The notes beneath the pieces were generated by a model. The model did not search any database and was not told where the DNA came from. It worked only from the letters and a program-made list of their open reading frames with translations. Shown here in pieces: positions 7,157 through 16,512 of a stretch of 64,000 nucleotides of DNA. The translations under genes were made by a program, and so were the position numbers. Origin of the DNA: Bin5 sp965200685 (GTDB lineage Bacteria > Chloroflexota > Anaerolineae > Caldilineales > Caldilineaceae); contig OZ241379.1 in NCBI GenBank assembly GCA_965200685.1, forward strand, positions 2,108,001 to 2,172,000. Direction: 5' to 3'. Positions within the stretch are counted from its first letter, which is position 1. Each line of letters starts with the position of its first letter.

Positions 7157-8875
7157 CTACGTCAGTTCTGCAGGATTTCCCAAGGAATCTTCTTTATCCT
7201 GGTCCAGTGCTGCCAGTTCTGCGCGCAGGTCGGCCAGCTCCGCATCCAGACGTTCAATGCGGGAGATCAGTTCGTCTCGGCGGTTGTGCTCTTCAACAAC
7301 AATGTCCTCTTCCTCACCGGCCTGTTGGCTGTCCGCGCGGATGACGATAATATGAAGGATCCAAAAGATGGCAGCAGTGCCACTGCGTACCAGGCTATCT
7401 AGGGTTTCAATACCGAAGGGGTCTGCATTGGGGTCGGCCAGTGCCCACAGAAAGAGACGATAGATGACTTGGGCCAGCTCGAACAAGATCAGCAATGCGC
7501 CAACCAGGGCAATGCCGTACAGGTAGGCTCGGCGGGGCCAGGACCCTCGCTCGGAGCGGCCTACAGGGCCATCCTGGCCGGCCGCGTGTTGGGCCGTGCG
7601 CCAGTGGAGCACCCGGACCGGCGCGCCTACAGCGATGAGGCTTATTCCGGTCGCGATCTGCTCGGTGCGAAAATTATTTTCTGTGGAAGCAGCACCAATG
7701 ACAGCAAAGTCTAGGAGTGCCCGCAACAGATCGACCAGCCCGATCCACAGAAGAACCAGGCCAGTGGCCGCGATGCTGTAGTAGTATAGGCGTCGGACCA
7801 GTTCGCTTTCACGTGAATCCTCATAGTGACGAGCTTCCGCGGACACCTGTCCCCAATGCCAGCGCCAAGCGAGGATGCCGATGGGCAAGAATCCAAGCTG
7901 CAAGGAGATTTCATTCACATTGACAGAATCGCCGGCCCCGAGCAGAAACAAAATGCCCATCCGCAGGAGAACTGCCGCGGGGACTAGGGCGGATATCGCG
8001 CTGAGGATCGTAGCGATATAGAGGTACAGCCGGCGCAGTGCTGTGCGGCCTTCCGCAGGGGGAAATGGTTTCGTGCCACTCTCCACTCGGACCGCCATCA
8101 GAGTATCCCAGCGTAGGAGGTTCAGCCGCCAGATCAGGCCGCCGACCATTACGTTTGTCACCGAGTTGGCAATGCTTCCTTGCCACCAGCCGACACCTGC
8201 GGACATAGTTATATCGCTGAAAAATTCCAAGAGCATCTGCCAGACGAATGCCAGCACACCAGCCGCCCCAGTGATCAGCAGACCAAGCCCCGTGAGGCCG
8301 ACAATCATCTGAAAAAGCCGTCGCCAAGTCCCAGCCCACCCCTTCTCTGTGCCCAGATCACCATCGGATTGGATCTGTTGGGCAAAATACAGAAACAGGG
8401 CCAGATGTGTGCCGGCGAGGAGGAGGTGGATCAGCCACTGATTGGGCCACAGCGCAGATTCTGCGAGGGAGCGTCCCAGCAAAAGTTCTACGCTGCCTTC
8501 AATGAGTTGGTAGAGGGTTTCGATTGCGACAATCAAGGTGAGAGCCATGCAGGCGTACATAAATAGCTTGCGTAGGGCTGCGGATGACTCCCTAGGTTTT
8601 TCAGCTAGGCCGCGGATGTACCGCCAATGGATCAAAAAGACCGGCGTGCTGACGATCAGGAACCCTCCCTGGCGAGCTATCTGATCACGTACGAAATTGG
8701 AGGAATTGGTCTCAAGTAGTGTTTCGCCTGTCAGCCAGAACGGGACAAGAACCTCGATCAGGCCGCGCAGAGCCGACAGGCCGGCGATCAGACTGATAAA
8801 GGCTACAAGATAGAAATAAAGACGCCGGATCGTTGCCAGTCGTCCCGTATTGGTGGAAGATATCTGCTCAGTCAT
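7157..8875 (-). CDS. DUF5671-like six-repeat membrane protein with coiled-coil tail
   Basis: 572 residues from the ATG at 8875 (MTEQISSTNTGRLATIRRLYFYL). A longer reading to 9028 exists but would overlap the next gene, so the shorter start is preferred. The protein has six copies of a unit opening with RRLYxY or a variant (RRLYFY, RKLFMY, RRLFQM, RRLYLY, RRLYYY, RRAYLY), each followed by two membrane helices; this resembles the DUF5671 domain of unknown function. The last 50 residues are charged and heptad-like (RRDELISRIERLDAELADLRAELAALDQ), predicted as a cytoplasmic coiled coil. Only 25 nt separate it from the upstream membrane-anchored gene, suggesting joint expression. Function unknown. 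Confidence 0.75.
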   Translation of the reverse strand: MTEQISSTNTGRLATIRRLYFYLVAFISLIAGLSALRGLIEVLVPFWLTGETLLETNSSNFVRDQIARQGGFLIVSTPVFLIHWRYIRGLAEKPRESSAALRKLFMYACMALTLIVAIETLYQLIEGSVELLLGRSLAESALWPNQWLIHLLLAGTHLALFLYFAQQIQSDGDLGTEKGWAGTWRRLFQMIVGLTGLGLLITGAAGVLAFVWQMLLEFFSDITMSAGVGWWQGSIANSVTNVMVGGLIWRLNLLRWDTLMAVRVESGTKPFPPAEGRTALRRLYLYIATILSAISALVPAAVLLRMGILFLLGAGDSVNVNEISLQLGFLPIGILAWRWHWGQVSAEARHYEDSRESELVRRLYYYSIAATGLVLLWIGLVDLLRALLDFAVIGAASTENNFRTEQIATGISLIAVGAPVRVLHWRTAQHAAGQDGPVGRSERGSWPRRAYLYGIALVGALLILFELAQVIYRLFLWALADPNADPFGIETLDSLVRSGTAAIFWILHIIVIRADSQQAGEEEDIVVEEHNRRDELISRIERLDAELADLRAELAALDQDKEDSLGNPAELT

Positions 8876-8900
8876 TATTCGTGAAACACTGGTGTACACC

Positions 8901-9377
8901 TCAATAGAAGAGGTCCATCGTCTCCGTATCGATCTTCCATGCCCCTTCCTCCCGGACCAGTGGGATTGTGCGTCGGTCAGTCCAAGTGGAGCCACTGTCA
9001 AAGAGACCACCAGGACGGAAACGGTCAATCGCTAGGGTGACATATGCTGTATCGTCATTGATGTCTACTTTGAGGATACGCAGCCGCTGGTTCTGGCGGT
9101 TGGAATCGTAGTAGCTAACTCTTTCAGCAAAGGAGGCTTTGTTCTCGTCGTCAGCCAGCACCTTTGCTGAATAGTAGTTCGCAGCAAGGGCCGGCTCGTT
9201 GCGGACAAAGGCCACGAATGCGTCGTGGACAACCGCTGCCGGTGTATTTTCGTTCAGATAGTCATCGGTCGTCCAGCCACGCCCACCGCTGGCTGTCACC
9301 ATCACAATAGCAGCAGCGATCAACAGCAACACGATGAGAATGATGCTCCAAGTAAAGCGGTCGATTTTCATTCCCAT
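8901..9377 (-). CDS. Membrane-anchored hypothetical protein with an NTF2-like outer domain
   Basis: 158 residues. One N-terminal helix (WSIILIVLLLIAAAIVMV, about 9-28) anchors a soluble domain of about 125 residues. The pattern AAVVHDAFVAFVRNEPALAANYYS followed by beta strands ending REEGAWKIDTETMD resembles small NTF2-like/DUF4878 lipoprotein domains, which fold as a cone around a pocket; this is a fold guess only. A GAGGAAG site lies just before the start. It is upstream of, and probably co-transcribed with, the six-repeat membrane protein. Function unknown. Confidence 0.65.
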   Translation of the reverse strand: MGMKIDRFTWSIILIVLLLIAAAIVMVTASGGRGWTTDDYLNENTPAAVVHDAFVAFVRNEPALAANYYSAKVLADDENKASFAERVSYYDSNRQNQRLRILKVDINDDTAYVTLAIDRFRPGGLFDSGSTWTDRRTIPLVREEGAWKIDTETMDLFY

Positions 9378-9523
9378 GGGCTTCCTCTTTCCTGTCTCCA
9401 GAACCTATGCTACCCTAAGATTACCAGGTACCTAGAGTATATCCAAAATATAGTCGCATGGCAAAGTGCTGTAGGCGCAATAACATCACAGTATCTATCA
9501 ATATCCTAGATTACAGCTTACGG

Positions 9524-10252
9524 CTACGACCCCTGATCAAATTCTGTCAGTTCAAACAGGGCCCGGGAACGTCCGTCAATGAACTTGACGACCGGGAAGG
9601 GGGCGTCCATCGCCACCCAAACCTCTGTGGTGCGTTCATTTGAGCGCAGATCAACAACCCATGTGTCAAAAGTACCGGCGGGCACTGTTACCGACTCTTG
9701 ACGCCGTACTTGCACAGTCACTCGTTCTGTATGGCCGACGACTGGCAGAAAACTGTTGAGGCGGGTGGCGTACCCCTGTGCTAAGGGGAGGGCCCGCAGG
9801 ATCAGCAGCAGTGTACGCTCGTCGCGGATGTCCGAAGGTACCTGCACCCGTTCGTAAACTGTTGCGCCTTGATAGTTCGTCAGCGTGATGTCTACTTGGC
9901 TGCCCGCAATGTGCGTCTCTACCATCTGGCTACTGCCATTGGCTGTACGCACGAGCGTACTGTAGACAGGTTGAAAGCCGCTGGCCCGCATTTCAATGGT
10001 TGCACGTTCCTGCACGCCTGCATCGTTTATCTCCCTGGTCAGCGTCCAACCGTCGCTTCCCGCCTGCACCCGAAAGATAGCCGTGCCGACGATCCGGTCC
10101 GCCCGATTCGTCACCCGATAGGTACTTGTCTCGCGGTCCGTCCAGACCGGCTCCCCAAAGATGAGGGGCTGGGGTTGGGCAGAACAGGAGGTGAGGAAAA
10201 CCGCGCTGCAGATCAGAACAGCAGTAACTCGCACGGTTGTATTGTTGGGCAC
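9524..10252 (-). CDS. Lipoprotein of unknown function, DUF3108-like
   Basis: 242 residues with a lipoprotein signal (LTSC, lipidated Cys23). The remainder is beta-rich; the segment RRQESVTVPAGTFDTWVVDL followed by TEVWVAMDAPFPVVKF matches the style of DUF3108 and related envelope proteins, where a modified intermediate strand pair precedes a conserved VPAGTF. No enzymatic motif is visible. It lies between two leftward genes for exported proteins, with about 95 nt upstream to the large glycosidase-like gene. Probably sits on the outer face of the membrane. Confidence 0.65.
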   Translation of the reverse strand: MPNNTTVRVTAVLICSAVFLTSCSAQPQPLIFGEPVWTDRETSTYRVTNRADRIVGTAIFRVQAGSDGWTLTREINDAGVQERATIEMRASGFQPVYSTLVRTANGSSQMVETHIAGSQVDITLTNYQGATVYERVQVPSDIRDERTLLLILRALPLAQGYATRLNSFLPVVGHTERVTVQVRRQESVTVPAGTFDTWVVDLRSNERTTEVWVAMDAPFPVVKFIDGRSRALFELTEFDQGS

Positions 10253-10346
10253 AGAATCGCACCTTTGGGAAAAAGGTCAAATCTATCCAATTCGTGGCCG
10301 CTGCCATGGCTAGGGGCTGGTAACTGCAGCGGCTACGGCTGTTTCA

Positions 10347-13300
10347 CTATTTCGGCATGTCCCGCAGGGCATAGAAGACCGGCAGCGGGCTCCAGTCATT
10401 GCTGACAATCCCCCATTGGGCCTTCTCTGTGCCATCCGCCACTACCCGAAAGTTCAGATTCCACAGAAATGCTGGCCCTACCCAGCCCCAATTCCGCATC
10501 ATCTGATAAGCCTCGACCGTCCAGCGAGATTGCTCATCATAGCTATTGTCATCCGCGTAGCCATAAGCGGGGTTGAACTTGCCACCGGCCGCCCAGCCGA
10601 ACTCCGTCGGCCAGATGCGTTGACCGCCCGCACCGTAGCGTACCGCCAAGTTGCGATACCCCTCCATTGTGCTGCGGAAACTCCAAGAATGGTGTGGGTT
10701 GTCACAGGCACCATTGAAACTGTTGCCATTCGCCTGAATCGCAGCACAGGCTGTCTGCCAGGTGTGCGAGGGCGGCACATTGTAGCCGCTCGGATGCGCG
10801 CCAAATCCATCCGCATAGTCCCGCAACCCCTGCTCTAGCATGGCCTCAAAATAGCGGAAGTCATCCATGGCTATGGAGCCATTGTCCCCAGCCGGTGTCA
10901 GCGCACCGCTGATCACCAACATAGATGGGCAAGCACTCTTGATCGCCGCATAGGACGGGCGCAACAGGGCCATATACTCGCTGGGATTGATGGGGCGGTT
11001 GCCCCATTCGTAGTGTAGATTCTGCTCGTTCCACACTTCGATAGCCTTCAGCGCAGAACCGCAGAACTCGCTCGCCAGTCTTCCTAAGAAGTTGGCAAAC
11101 ATCTGGGGATTGGCAGGGGGGCCGCCGACAGAGCCATCAAAGCCCGGCTCCCGCGCCCAGTCCGGGGCATTGACCACACTGAACAGCAGGTTGATGCCCC
11201 GGGCATTGGCTCTGTTGACAATCGCATGAATGTCGCCGAAGCCGTATTGACCCTGCTGGGACTCAAAGATCTTCCATTCGATCTGTTGTTTGACCCAGCC
11301 GAAGCCCAACTCTTGGGTTTTGTCCATCACCAGGTCGATCATATGATCGCCGGTATGGACCATATGGGCTTGGACACCATAGCCGAAACTGCCACCAGTG
11401 CTGGGGGCGGGGGCTGGAGGTGGAGCCGCGGTCGGGGTCGGAGGTGGGGGAATGTCGGTAATCGTTGTCACGTTGTCCAGCGGACCGTTGGCCGTCACCA
11501 ACTCACCGAATACCCAGCCCTTGCCGCCTTGAACATCCTCTGTAGCGATCTGCCACCAATCATTGCCTTCGTTCTTGCCCACAATGAGATACCTCTGGTT
11601 GGGGGTCATCTGGCCGAGGACCGTATAGTTGGTACTCGGTCCTTGGCGGATATTGAGCAGCAGCTCGCTGACCACAGAGGCACTCTCAGGTGTGGAGGTC
11701 GGCGTGGGCACGGGGGTGGAGGTAGGGGGGATTACTACTGGTGTCAGGGTTGCCAATGGCGTCAGGGTTGCCAACGGTAGGGTTATCAGATTCCTGGGGC
11801 TGACCGGCTGCTTGTTCTGCACGACTTGGACCGCAACCTGTACAGCTCCCTGGCCGTCGGGGGCGGTGAAGGTAAATTCGCGCGCCTCTTGGGGGCGCGA
11901 TGTGTAGTCTGGATACCCGATGGCGCGCAGTTCGGAGTGCAAGACCGAGTCTGATGGGTGAAAGACAGTATAGGCCATCTCAAAAGTCGCCCTGTCAGCA
12001 ACCGGCCCCTGCCCCTCTTGGAACTGCCGGACGATGTCCCACAAGGCCGGGTCTACATCCCCGGATTCCATACCCCCAATCATCACCTGTGTCACCTTGT
12101 ATGGAGCCAGCAGGCTGAGTTTGTGTGCAAAGCTGCTCTGGTTTTCAATGTAGACGGTGCGCTCAAACTGCTGGTCGTCTATGTAACTGTAGACAGAGGT
12201 GCCGGTCATTTCGTCAAACCTTAGGTCACGGGAAATGCGCGCAGTGTCCACAGACAGCACCACCATCTCGCCGGGTATGAGAACCTCTCTGTCCGCCTGA
12301 ATCTGGGCGACGAAGGGCTGGAGGGCCTCTTGATAGCCCTTAGGCAGCAGAGAGCTTCCCAACTGTTCTACGGACAGGCCCGGCAGTTCCATTTGCACTT
12401 TGCGGCGGTCGATCTGATCGGTAGCAAAGGCCAGCAGAGCTGCCATCGTCCCACCGGGCTGATAGGCGCGGGGGTCCATGGGGCTGGGAATGATAATGCG
12501 GTCGGCAGCCTTGCCTAGGGCCTGCCAGTCGTATCCTTGGGTGTTCCACTGCACCGCTGAAATCTGTTGGGGTGGTTCTACCCGCACAGCCAGCCAGCGG
12601 TTTACTTCTGGGGCATGCAGACGTTCTGCCAGCCGTTCGATGAAGCGCACGAAATTTTGCTGTACCTGTGGTTCTGTGCCAACGCCTTGATAGTCGATAA
12701 TGACACCAGGGTAGTGATTGGTCATCAGCAGATCAGGGATAGCAATTAGCTGATTCTCCTGCAAGCTCAAGTCTACCAGCATATTGTGCAACAGGTCGGT
12801 CCGAGGAACCTCACCGCTGCGCCAGTTGCGGAGGATGGGCACGAGGGTATAGCTGTCGCTTGCTCTGTTGTGCGCGGCAATTTCCAGCGCGCCATCGCCC
12901 CGCAGATAGAAGCCGGCCACAGCTAGGGTGGTAATCGCATTCTCGGCGTTAGGGGGGAGCTGCTCGCGCATACCAATAGTGGCCTCAACCTGGGGAAGAG
13001 ATGCGGCCGTCTGCATGACAACGAAATTCTGCGGCGGGAGCCCATGGATTGATGCAACGATGCGGTCGTCGGCTGGCCGCACGCTACTGGGCATAAACAC
13101 CCAACTGTTCCCGTCCCATGTGTACAGTTCTAGGGTTTCATAGGGTTCGCTGTCATTGGGAATGGGAATCTGCACAATGGACTGAGTTACACGCCCACCC
13201 TGCACATCCACCTCATAGACCGGGCTTTTGGGTTGCAGAGAAGCGGGCAGAGCGGCCTTCATGGCGGCCCATTCCTCTTGTGTGCTGTCGTTCAAGAACT

Positions 13301-13583
13301 CCGCGCGCGGAATGCTGCTGAGGAGAATCCGAAACGGTTCAAGCACGTTTTCCGGCGGGAAAACAAGCGCGGTCCCGTCCGGCTCCGAAATCGTAGCCCC
13401 ATTGCTATCAACGGGCGTATAGGCTAGGTAGGGAATCCGGTCCAGCAGCCTGACCGGTGGCAGCAGCAGCGCGGCCACGAGCAGAAAGAGCAAAAGAACC
13501 GTTATCGTCGTTCCTTCCAAGATCGATGCTAGGTTCGCGCCCAAGGACGAGCGTGACTCAGAATCGTAAGAAGTCCGTCGCAT
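10347..13583 (-). CDS. Membrane-anchored protein with GH18-like, SH3b and clan-A glycosidase-like domains
   Basis: 1078 residues from the ATG at 13583, chosen because GGAGG lies 7 nt upstream; an earlier ATG at 13613 lacks such a site. One membrane helix is at about 27-47. Residues about 190-420 resemble a degenerate GH18 barrel of the spore-hydrolase kind (YDWQALGKAADRIIIPSPMDP). A bacterial SH3 domain follows at about 630-700 (LLLNIRQGPSTNYTVLGQM), then a Pro/Thr/Ala linker and a C-terminal TIM-barrel domain (about 733-1078) like GH39/GH5. The likely acid is E near 855 in EVWNEQNL and the nucleophile E near 994 in WPTEFGW; both are present, so this domain may be active on cell-wall or extracellular polysaccharide. 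A paralogous domain without the nucleophile occurs in the gene at 54008. Confidence 0.75.
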   Translation of the reverse strand: MRRTSYDSESRSSLGANLASILEGTTITVLLLFLLVAALLLPPVRLLDRIPYLAYTPVDSNGATISEPDGTALVFPPENVLEPFRILLSSIPRAEFLNDSTQEEWAAMKAALPASLQPKSPVYEVDVQGGRVTQSIVQIPIPNDSEPYETLELYTWDGNSWVFMPSSVRPADDRIVASIHGLPPQNFVVMQTAASLPQVEATIGMREQLPPNAENAITTLAVAGFYLRGDGALEIAAHNRASDSYTLVPILRNWRSGEVPRTDLLHNMLVDLSLQENQLIAIPDLLMTNHYPGVIIDYQGVGTEPQVQQNFVRFIERLAERLHAPEVNRWLAVRVEPPQQISAVQWNTQGYDWQALGKAADRIIIPSPMDPRAYQPGGTMAALLAFATDQIDRRKVQMELPGLSVEQLGSSLLPKGYQEALQPFVAQIQADREVLIPGEMVVLSVDTARISRDLRFDEMTGTSVYSYIDDQQFERTVYIENQSSFAHKLSLLAPYKVTQVMIGGMESGDVDPALWDIVRQFQEGQGPVADRATFEMAYTVFHPSDSVLHSELRAIGYPDYTSRPQEAREFTFTAPDGQGAVQVAVQVVQNKQPVSPRNLITLPLATLTPLATLTPVVIPPTSTPVPTPTSTPESASVVSELLLNIRQGPSTNYTVLGQMTPNQRYLIVGKNEGNDWWQIATEDVQGGKGWVFGELVTANGPLDNVTTITDIPPPPTPTAAPPPAPAPSTGGSFGYGVQAHMVHTGDHMIDLVMDKTQELGFGWVKQQIEWKIFESQQGQYGFGDIHAIVNRANARGINLLFSVVNAPDWAREPGFDGSVGGPPANPQMFANFLGRLASEFCGSALKAIEVWNEQNLHYEWGNRPINPSEYMALLRPSYAAIKSACPSMLVISGALTPAGDNGSIAMDDFRYFEAMLEQGLRDYADGFGAHPSGYNVPPSHTWQTACAAIQANGNSFNGACDNPHHSWSFRSTMEGYRNLAVRYGAGGQRIWPTEFGWAAGGKFNPAYGYADDNSYDEQSRWTVEAYQMMRNWGWVGPAFLWNLNFRVVADGTEKAQWGIVSNDWSPLPVFYALRDMPK

Positions 13584-13613
13584 ACCATTTCCTCCGCGCA
13601 GATACGCTCTCAT

Positions 13614-13809
13614 TCTGACTTTGCGGCTGGCCTTGTTGTGATGACATCGTCACCGCGAAGATGTGCGTGCTGAATCGAAAACAACTATCTTTCATCTTAT
13701 CACATATACCATGTTACACAAAAACGGACTGCAAAGGCAATTGACGTCACGCCCCTGCACGAACGAGGTATGTAGGATTTCTGACAATTCATCGTTAGTC
13801 CCCTAGGGA
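13614..13809. other. Intergenic region between divergent genes
   Basis: Divergent spacer between the glycosidase-like gene and proB (whole gap 13584-13899). A weak leftward promoter is possible near 13705-13735 (TTGCAG, 17 nt, TGGTAT on the minus strand). No RNA gene or repeat seen. Confidence 0.35.
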
Positions 13810-13839
13810 TTGTTGAATCATTCCCAACTGGGTTATACT
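13810..13839 (+). promoter_or_regulatory. Possible promoter for proB
   Basis: TTGTTG (13810-13815), 18 nt, TATACT (13834-13839). The -10 is good, the -35 weak. About 60 nt before the ATG at 13900. Confidence 0.4.
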
Positions 13840-13899
13840 ATGTTGTAGGAATTGTAGTGGCTAGGGCTGTTGATTTTCACTGAGCACTGGTGTTCGGGG

Positions 13900-15003
13900 A
13901 TGTATCAGAGAATTATTGTCAAGTTGGGTACAAGCGTACTCACCCGAGGGAGCAGATTTTTAAGTCAGCCACAGATGGTGGAACTGACTCGGCAATTTGC
14001 CACACTTCATCGGCAGGGCAAGGATGTGGTCGTCTGTACGTCCGGCGCGCAGGCCGCGGGGCGGGCGAAGTTGGATTTCCCCGACCTGCCTGCTACCTTG
14101 TCTAGTCGGCAGATGCTGGCCGCGGTCGGCCAAAGCCGTTTGATGCACCTATGGGAGCGGTTCTTTGAGATCTACGGCATACATGCAGGCCAGATTTTGC
14201 TGACCAGAGCGGACACGGAAAATCGACAGCGTTTTTTGAACGCCCGAGACGCCTTGAACGCCCTGCTACAGAATCGCATCATCCCAGTGGTCAATGAAAA
14301 CGATGCGGTTGTTGTCGAAGAGATCAAAGTGGGGGATAATGACAATCTTTCCGCGTTGGTGTCTGTGTTGATCGGCGCGGATCTGCTGTTACTGCTGACG
14401 GACCAGCCGGGCCTGTTTACTGCTGACCCGCGCACAGACCCGAATGCGGAACTTATTCGTGAAGTCCATGCCATTGATGATTCTCTGCGAGCCCGAGCCG
14501 GCGGTAGTCAATCCGGGCTGGGGATCGGTGGTATGAGCACAAAATTGCAGGCCGCGGAAGTCGCCTGTCGGGCCGGGACGGCTGTTGTGGTCGCCGCCGG
14601 CAGCGAGCCGGATGTTGTGTTGCGGGCTGTGGCCGGCGAGCCAGTGGGTACTCATTTTCTCGCTATAGAGACGCCCTTAGAGAACCGCAAACGCTGGATC
14701 TTGGCCGGGCCCGCCCCGGCAGGACGGCTGCTGGTGGATGCAGGCGCAGCCTCGGCCTTACGGCATCATGGCCATAGCCTGCTGCCTGTGGGGGTCACCG
14801 AGGTGGAAGGGCATTTTGAACGGGGGGATACAGTCTTTGTACAGGAAAGGGATGGCCTGGACCTGGCGCGGGGCATCACCCGCTACAACAGCGACGATCT
14901 CCGTCTCATTCACGGCTGCCAGTCAAATGAGATTCACGAACGTTTGGGCTATGGCTATGGGCCGGTGGTCATCCACCGCAATGATATGATCTTATTGGGA
15001 TAG
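13900..15003 (+). CDS. proB: Glutamate 5-kinase
   Basis: 367 residues from the ATG at 13900 (MYQRIIVKLGTSVLT); a TTG at 13870 would add ten residues with no family support. The N-terminal amino-acid-kinase domain has VKLGTSVL, a VCTSGAQAAG nucleotide loop and the PVVNENDAVVVEEIKVGDNDNLSALVS substrate stretch. The last ~90 residues form the PUA domain usual in ProB of this length. It phosphorylates glutamate to gamma-glutamyl phosphate, the first step of proline synthesis, and is normally inhibited by proline. proA follows 59 nt downstream. Confidence 0.95.
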   Translation: MYQRIIVKLGTSVLTRGSRFLSQPQMVELTRQFATLHRQGKDVVVCTSGAQAAGRAKLDFPDLPATLSSRQMLAAVGQSRLMHLWERFFEIYGIHAGQILLTRADTENRQRFLNARDALNALLQNRIIPVVNENDAVVVEEIKVGDNDNLSALVSVLIGADLLLLLTDQPGLFTADPRTDPNAELIREVHAIDDSLRARAGGSQSGLGIGGMSTKLQAAEVACRAGTAVVVAAGSEPDVVLRAVAGEPVGTHFLAIETPLENRKRWILAGPAPAGRLLVDAGAASALRHHGHSLLPVGVTEVEGHFERGDTVFVQERDGLDLARGITRYNSDDLRLIHGCQSNEIHERLGYGYGPVVIHRNDMILLG

Positions 15004-15062
15004 GGATCCCCTTCGGTTTGTAGGGATATCCTGCTCATGTTACATTGATGTGGAGGAGTTGT

Positions 15063-16391
15063 ATGACAGTTGCTGTGAGAGAAGAGGTAAATGGGCGCGC
15101 CACGTTGGGACGCGACGGGCGGGCAGCACAGATGGTTGATCTGAATACAATGGGCCAGCGCGCGCGGCTGGCAAGCCGCACATTGGCAGTGCTGACGCCT
15201 ACCCAGAAGAACGAGGCTCTACATGCCATCGCCGCTGCGCTGGAGGCCAAGAGCGCAGCGGTGATCGCGCAAAATGAACTGGACATCGCCGATGGCCGCG
15301 CCAATGGACTCAGCGACGCCTTGCTAGATAGGCTGCTGCTGACGCGGCAACGGATTCGAGGGCTGACGGACGACACCCGGCGGGTGGCTGCCTTGCCGGA
15401 CCCAGTAGGCACGGACCTGGAAAGCCGCCTGCTGCCCAATGGAGTGCGTCTCAGCCGGCGACGCATCCCCATCGGTGTCCTCGGTGTTATCTATGAAGCC
15501 CGGCCCAACGTGACCATCGATATCGCCGTCTTAAGCCTGAAGACCGGCAATGCCGCGATTCTGCGGGGCGGTAAAGAGACTCTGCGTAGCAATCTAGCCC
15601 TGGTGGAGGTCATTCGTGATGCCTTGATCGAGCAGGGCCTGCCCAGCGAATCGATCCAATATATCGGCAACCCCGACCGGGCCCTGGTCTCCCAGTTCTT
15701 GCGTATGGATGAGTACGTGGATATGCTGATCCCGCGAGGGGGCAACAGCCTGCACCGCCTGTGCCGGGAACAGAGCACGATTCCCGTGATCACCGGTGGC
15801 ATAGGCATCTGCCACTATTATGTGGACATCAGCGCAGATCAGGAGAGGGGGATAGATGTCATTGTAAATGCCAAAACCCAGCGTCCTTCGGTTTGCAATA
15901 CGCTGGACACACTGCTGGTCAACCGCCAGATCGCGGCCGAATTTCTGCCGAAATTGGCCCATCGCATGGCTGTATGCGGGGTGGAGATGCGGGCTGCCCC
16001 CGACGCGCTACCACTCCTGCAGGGCCAAGGGGCAACCGTTGCGCCGGCAGGCCCTCATGATTGGGACACGGAGTGGATGGCATTGATTTTGGGCGTCAAA
16101 TTGGTGGATTCGCTGGAGGAAGCCATCGTCCACATTCAGGAACACAGCCAGGACCATTCCGACGGTATCCTAACCAACGATTGGAACAACGCACAGAAAT
16201 TTGTCGATGCCATCAACTCTTCTGCGGTCTTTGTCAACGCCAGTACCCGCTTCAACGATGGCGGCCAGTTCGGCTTGGGCGCAGAAGTCGCGATCAGTAC
16301 CCAGAAACTCCATGCACGAGGCCCAATGGGCTTGGAGGAATTGACCACCTATAAGTGGGTAGTGCTAGGGGATATGCACGTGCGGGAGTAA
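15063..16391 (+). CDS. proA: Glutamate-5-semialdehyde dehydrogenase (gamma-glutamyl phosphate reductase)
   Basis: 442 residues from the ATG at 15063, behind GGAGGAG at 15052-15058; codons upstream to 15045 are open but bypass this ribosome site. It is an aldehyde-dehydrogenase-fold reductase using NADPH to reduce gamma-glutamyl phosphate to glutamate semialdehyde. Visible marks: VIYEARPNVTIDIA, ILRGGKE, IPVITGGIGICHYYVD, the cysteine-centred QRPSVCNTLDTLLV (catalytic Cys) and the C-terminal NASTRFNDGGQFGLGAEVAISTQKLHARGPMGLEELTTYKW. Length fits ProA. It completes the first two proline steps with proB; the third enzyme, proC, is 18 kb away at 34353. Confidence 0.96.
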   Translation: MTVAVREEVNGRATLGRDGRAAQMVDLNTMGQRARLASRTLAVLTPTQKNEALHAIAAALEAKSAAVIAQNELDIADGRANGLSDALLDRLLLTRQRIRGLTDDTRRVAALPDPVGTDLESRLLPNGVRLSRRRIPIGVLGVIYEARPNVTIDIAVLSLKTGNAAILRGGKETLRSNLALVEVIRDALIEQGLPSESIQYIGNPDRALVSQFLRMDEYVDMLIPRGGNSLHRLCREQSTIPVITGGIGICHYYVDISADQERGIDVIVNAKTQRPSVCNTLDTLLVNRQIAAEFLPKLAHRMAVCGVEMRAAPDALPLLQGQGATVAPAGPHDWDTEWMALILGVKLVDSLEEAIVHIQEHSQDHSDGILTNDWNNAQKFVDAINSSAVFVNASTRFNDGGQFGLGAEVAISTQKLHARGPMGLEELTTYKWVVLGDMHVRE

Positions 16392-16512
16392 CGTTCGGAG
16401 ATGCTCTTAGATGAGTAATTCTATGGCCAGTGAACCAAGTGAGAGGGTTCTCTACAGGTCATAGCGTACGCATTCAGGTCGAAATCATTATCTATCACAG
16501 GAGGAGATTGTT

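Noticed and set aside
8876..9028. Longer N-terminus of the six-repeat membrane protein
   Set aside because: It would overlap the conserved end of the neighbouring gene and adds residues with no repeat similarity.
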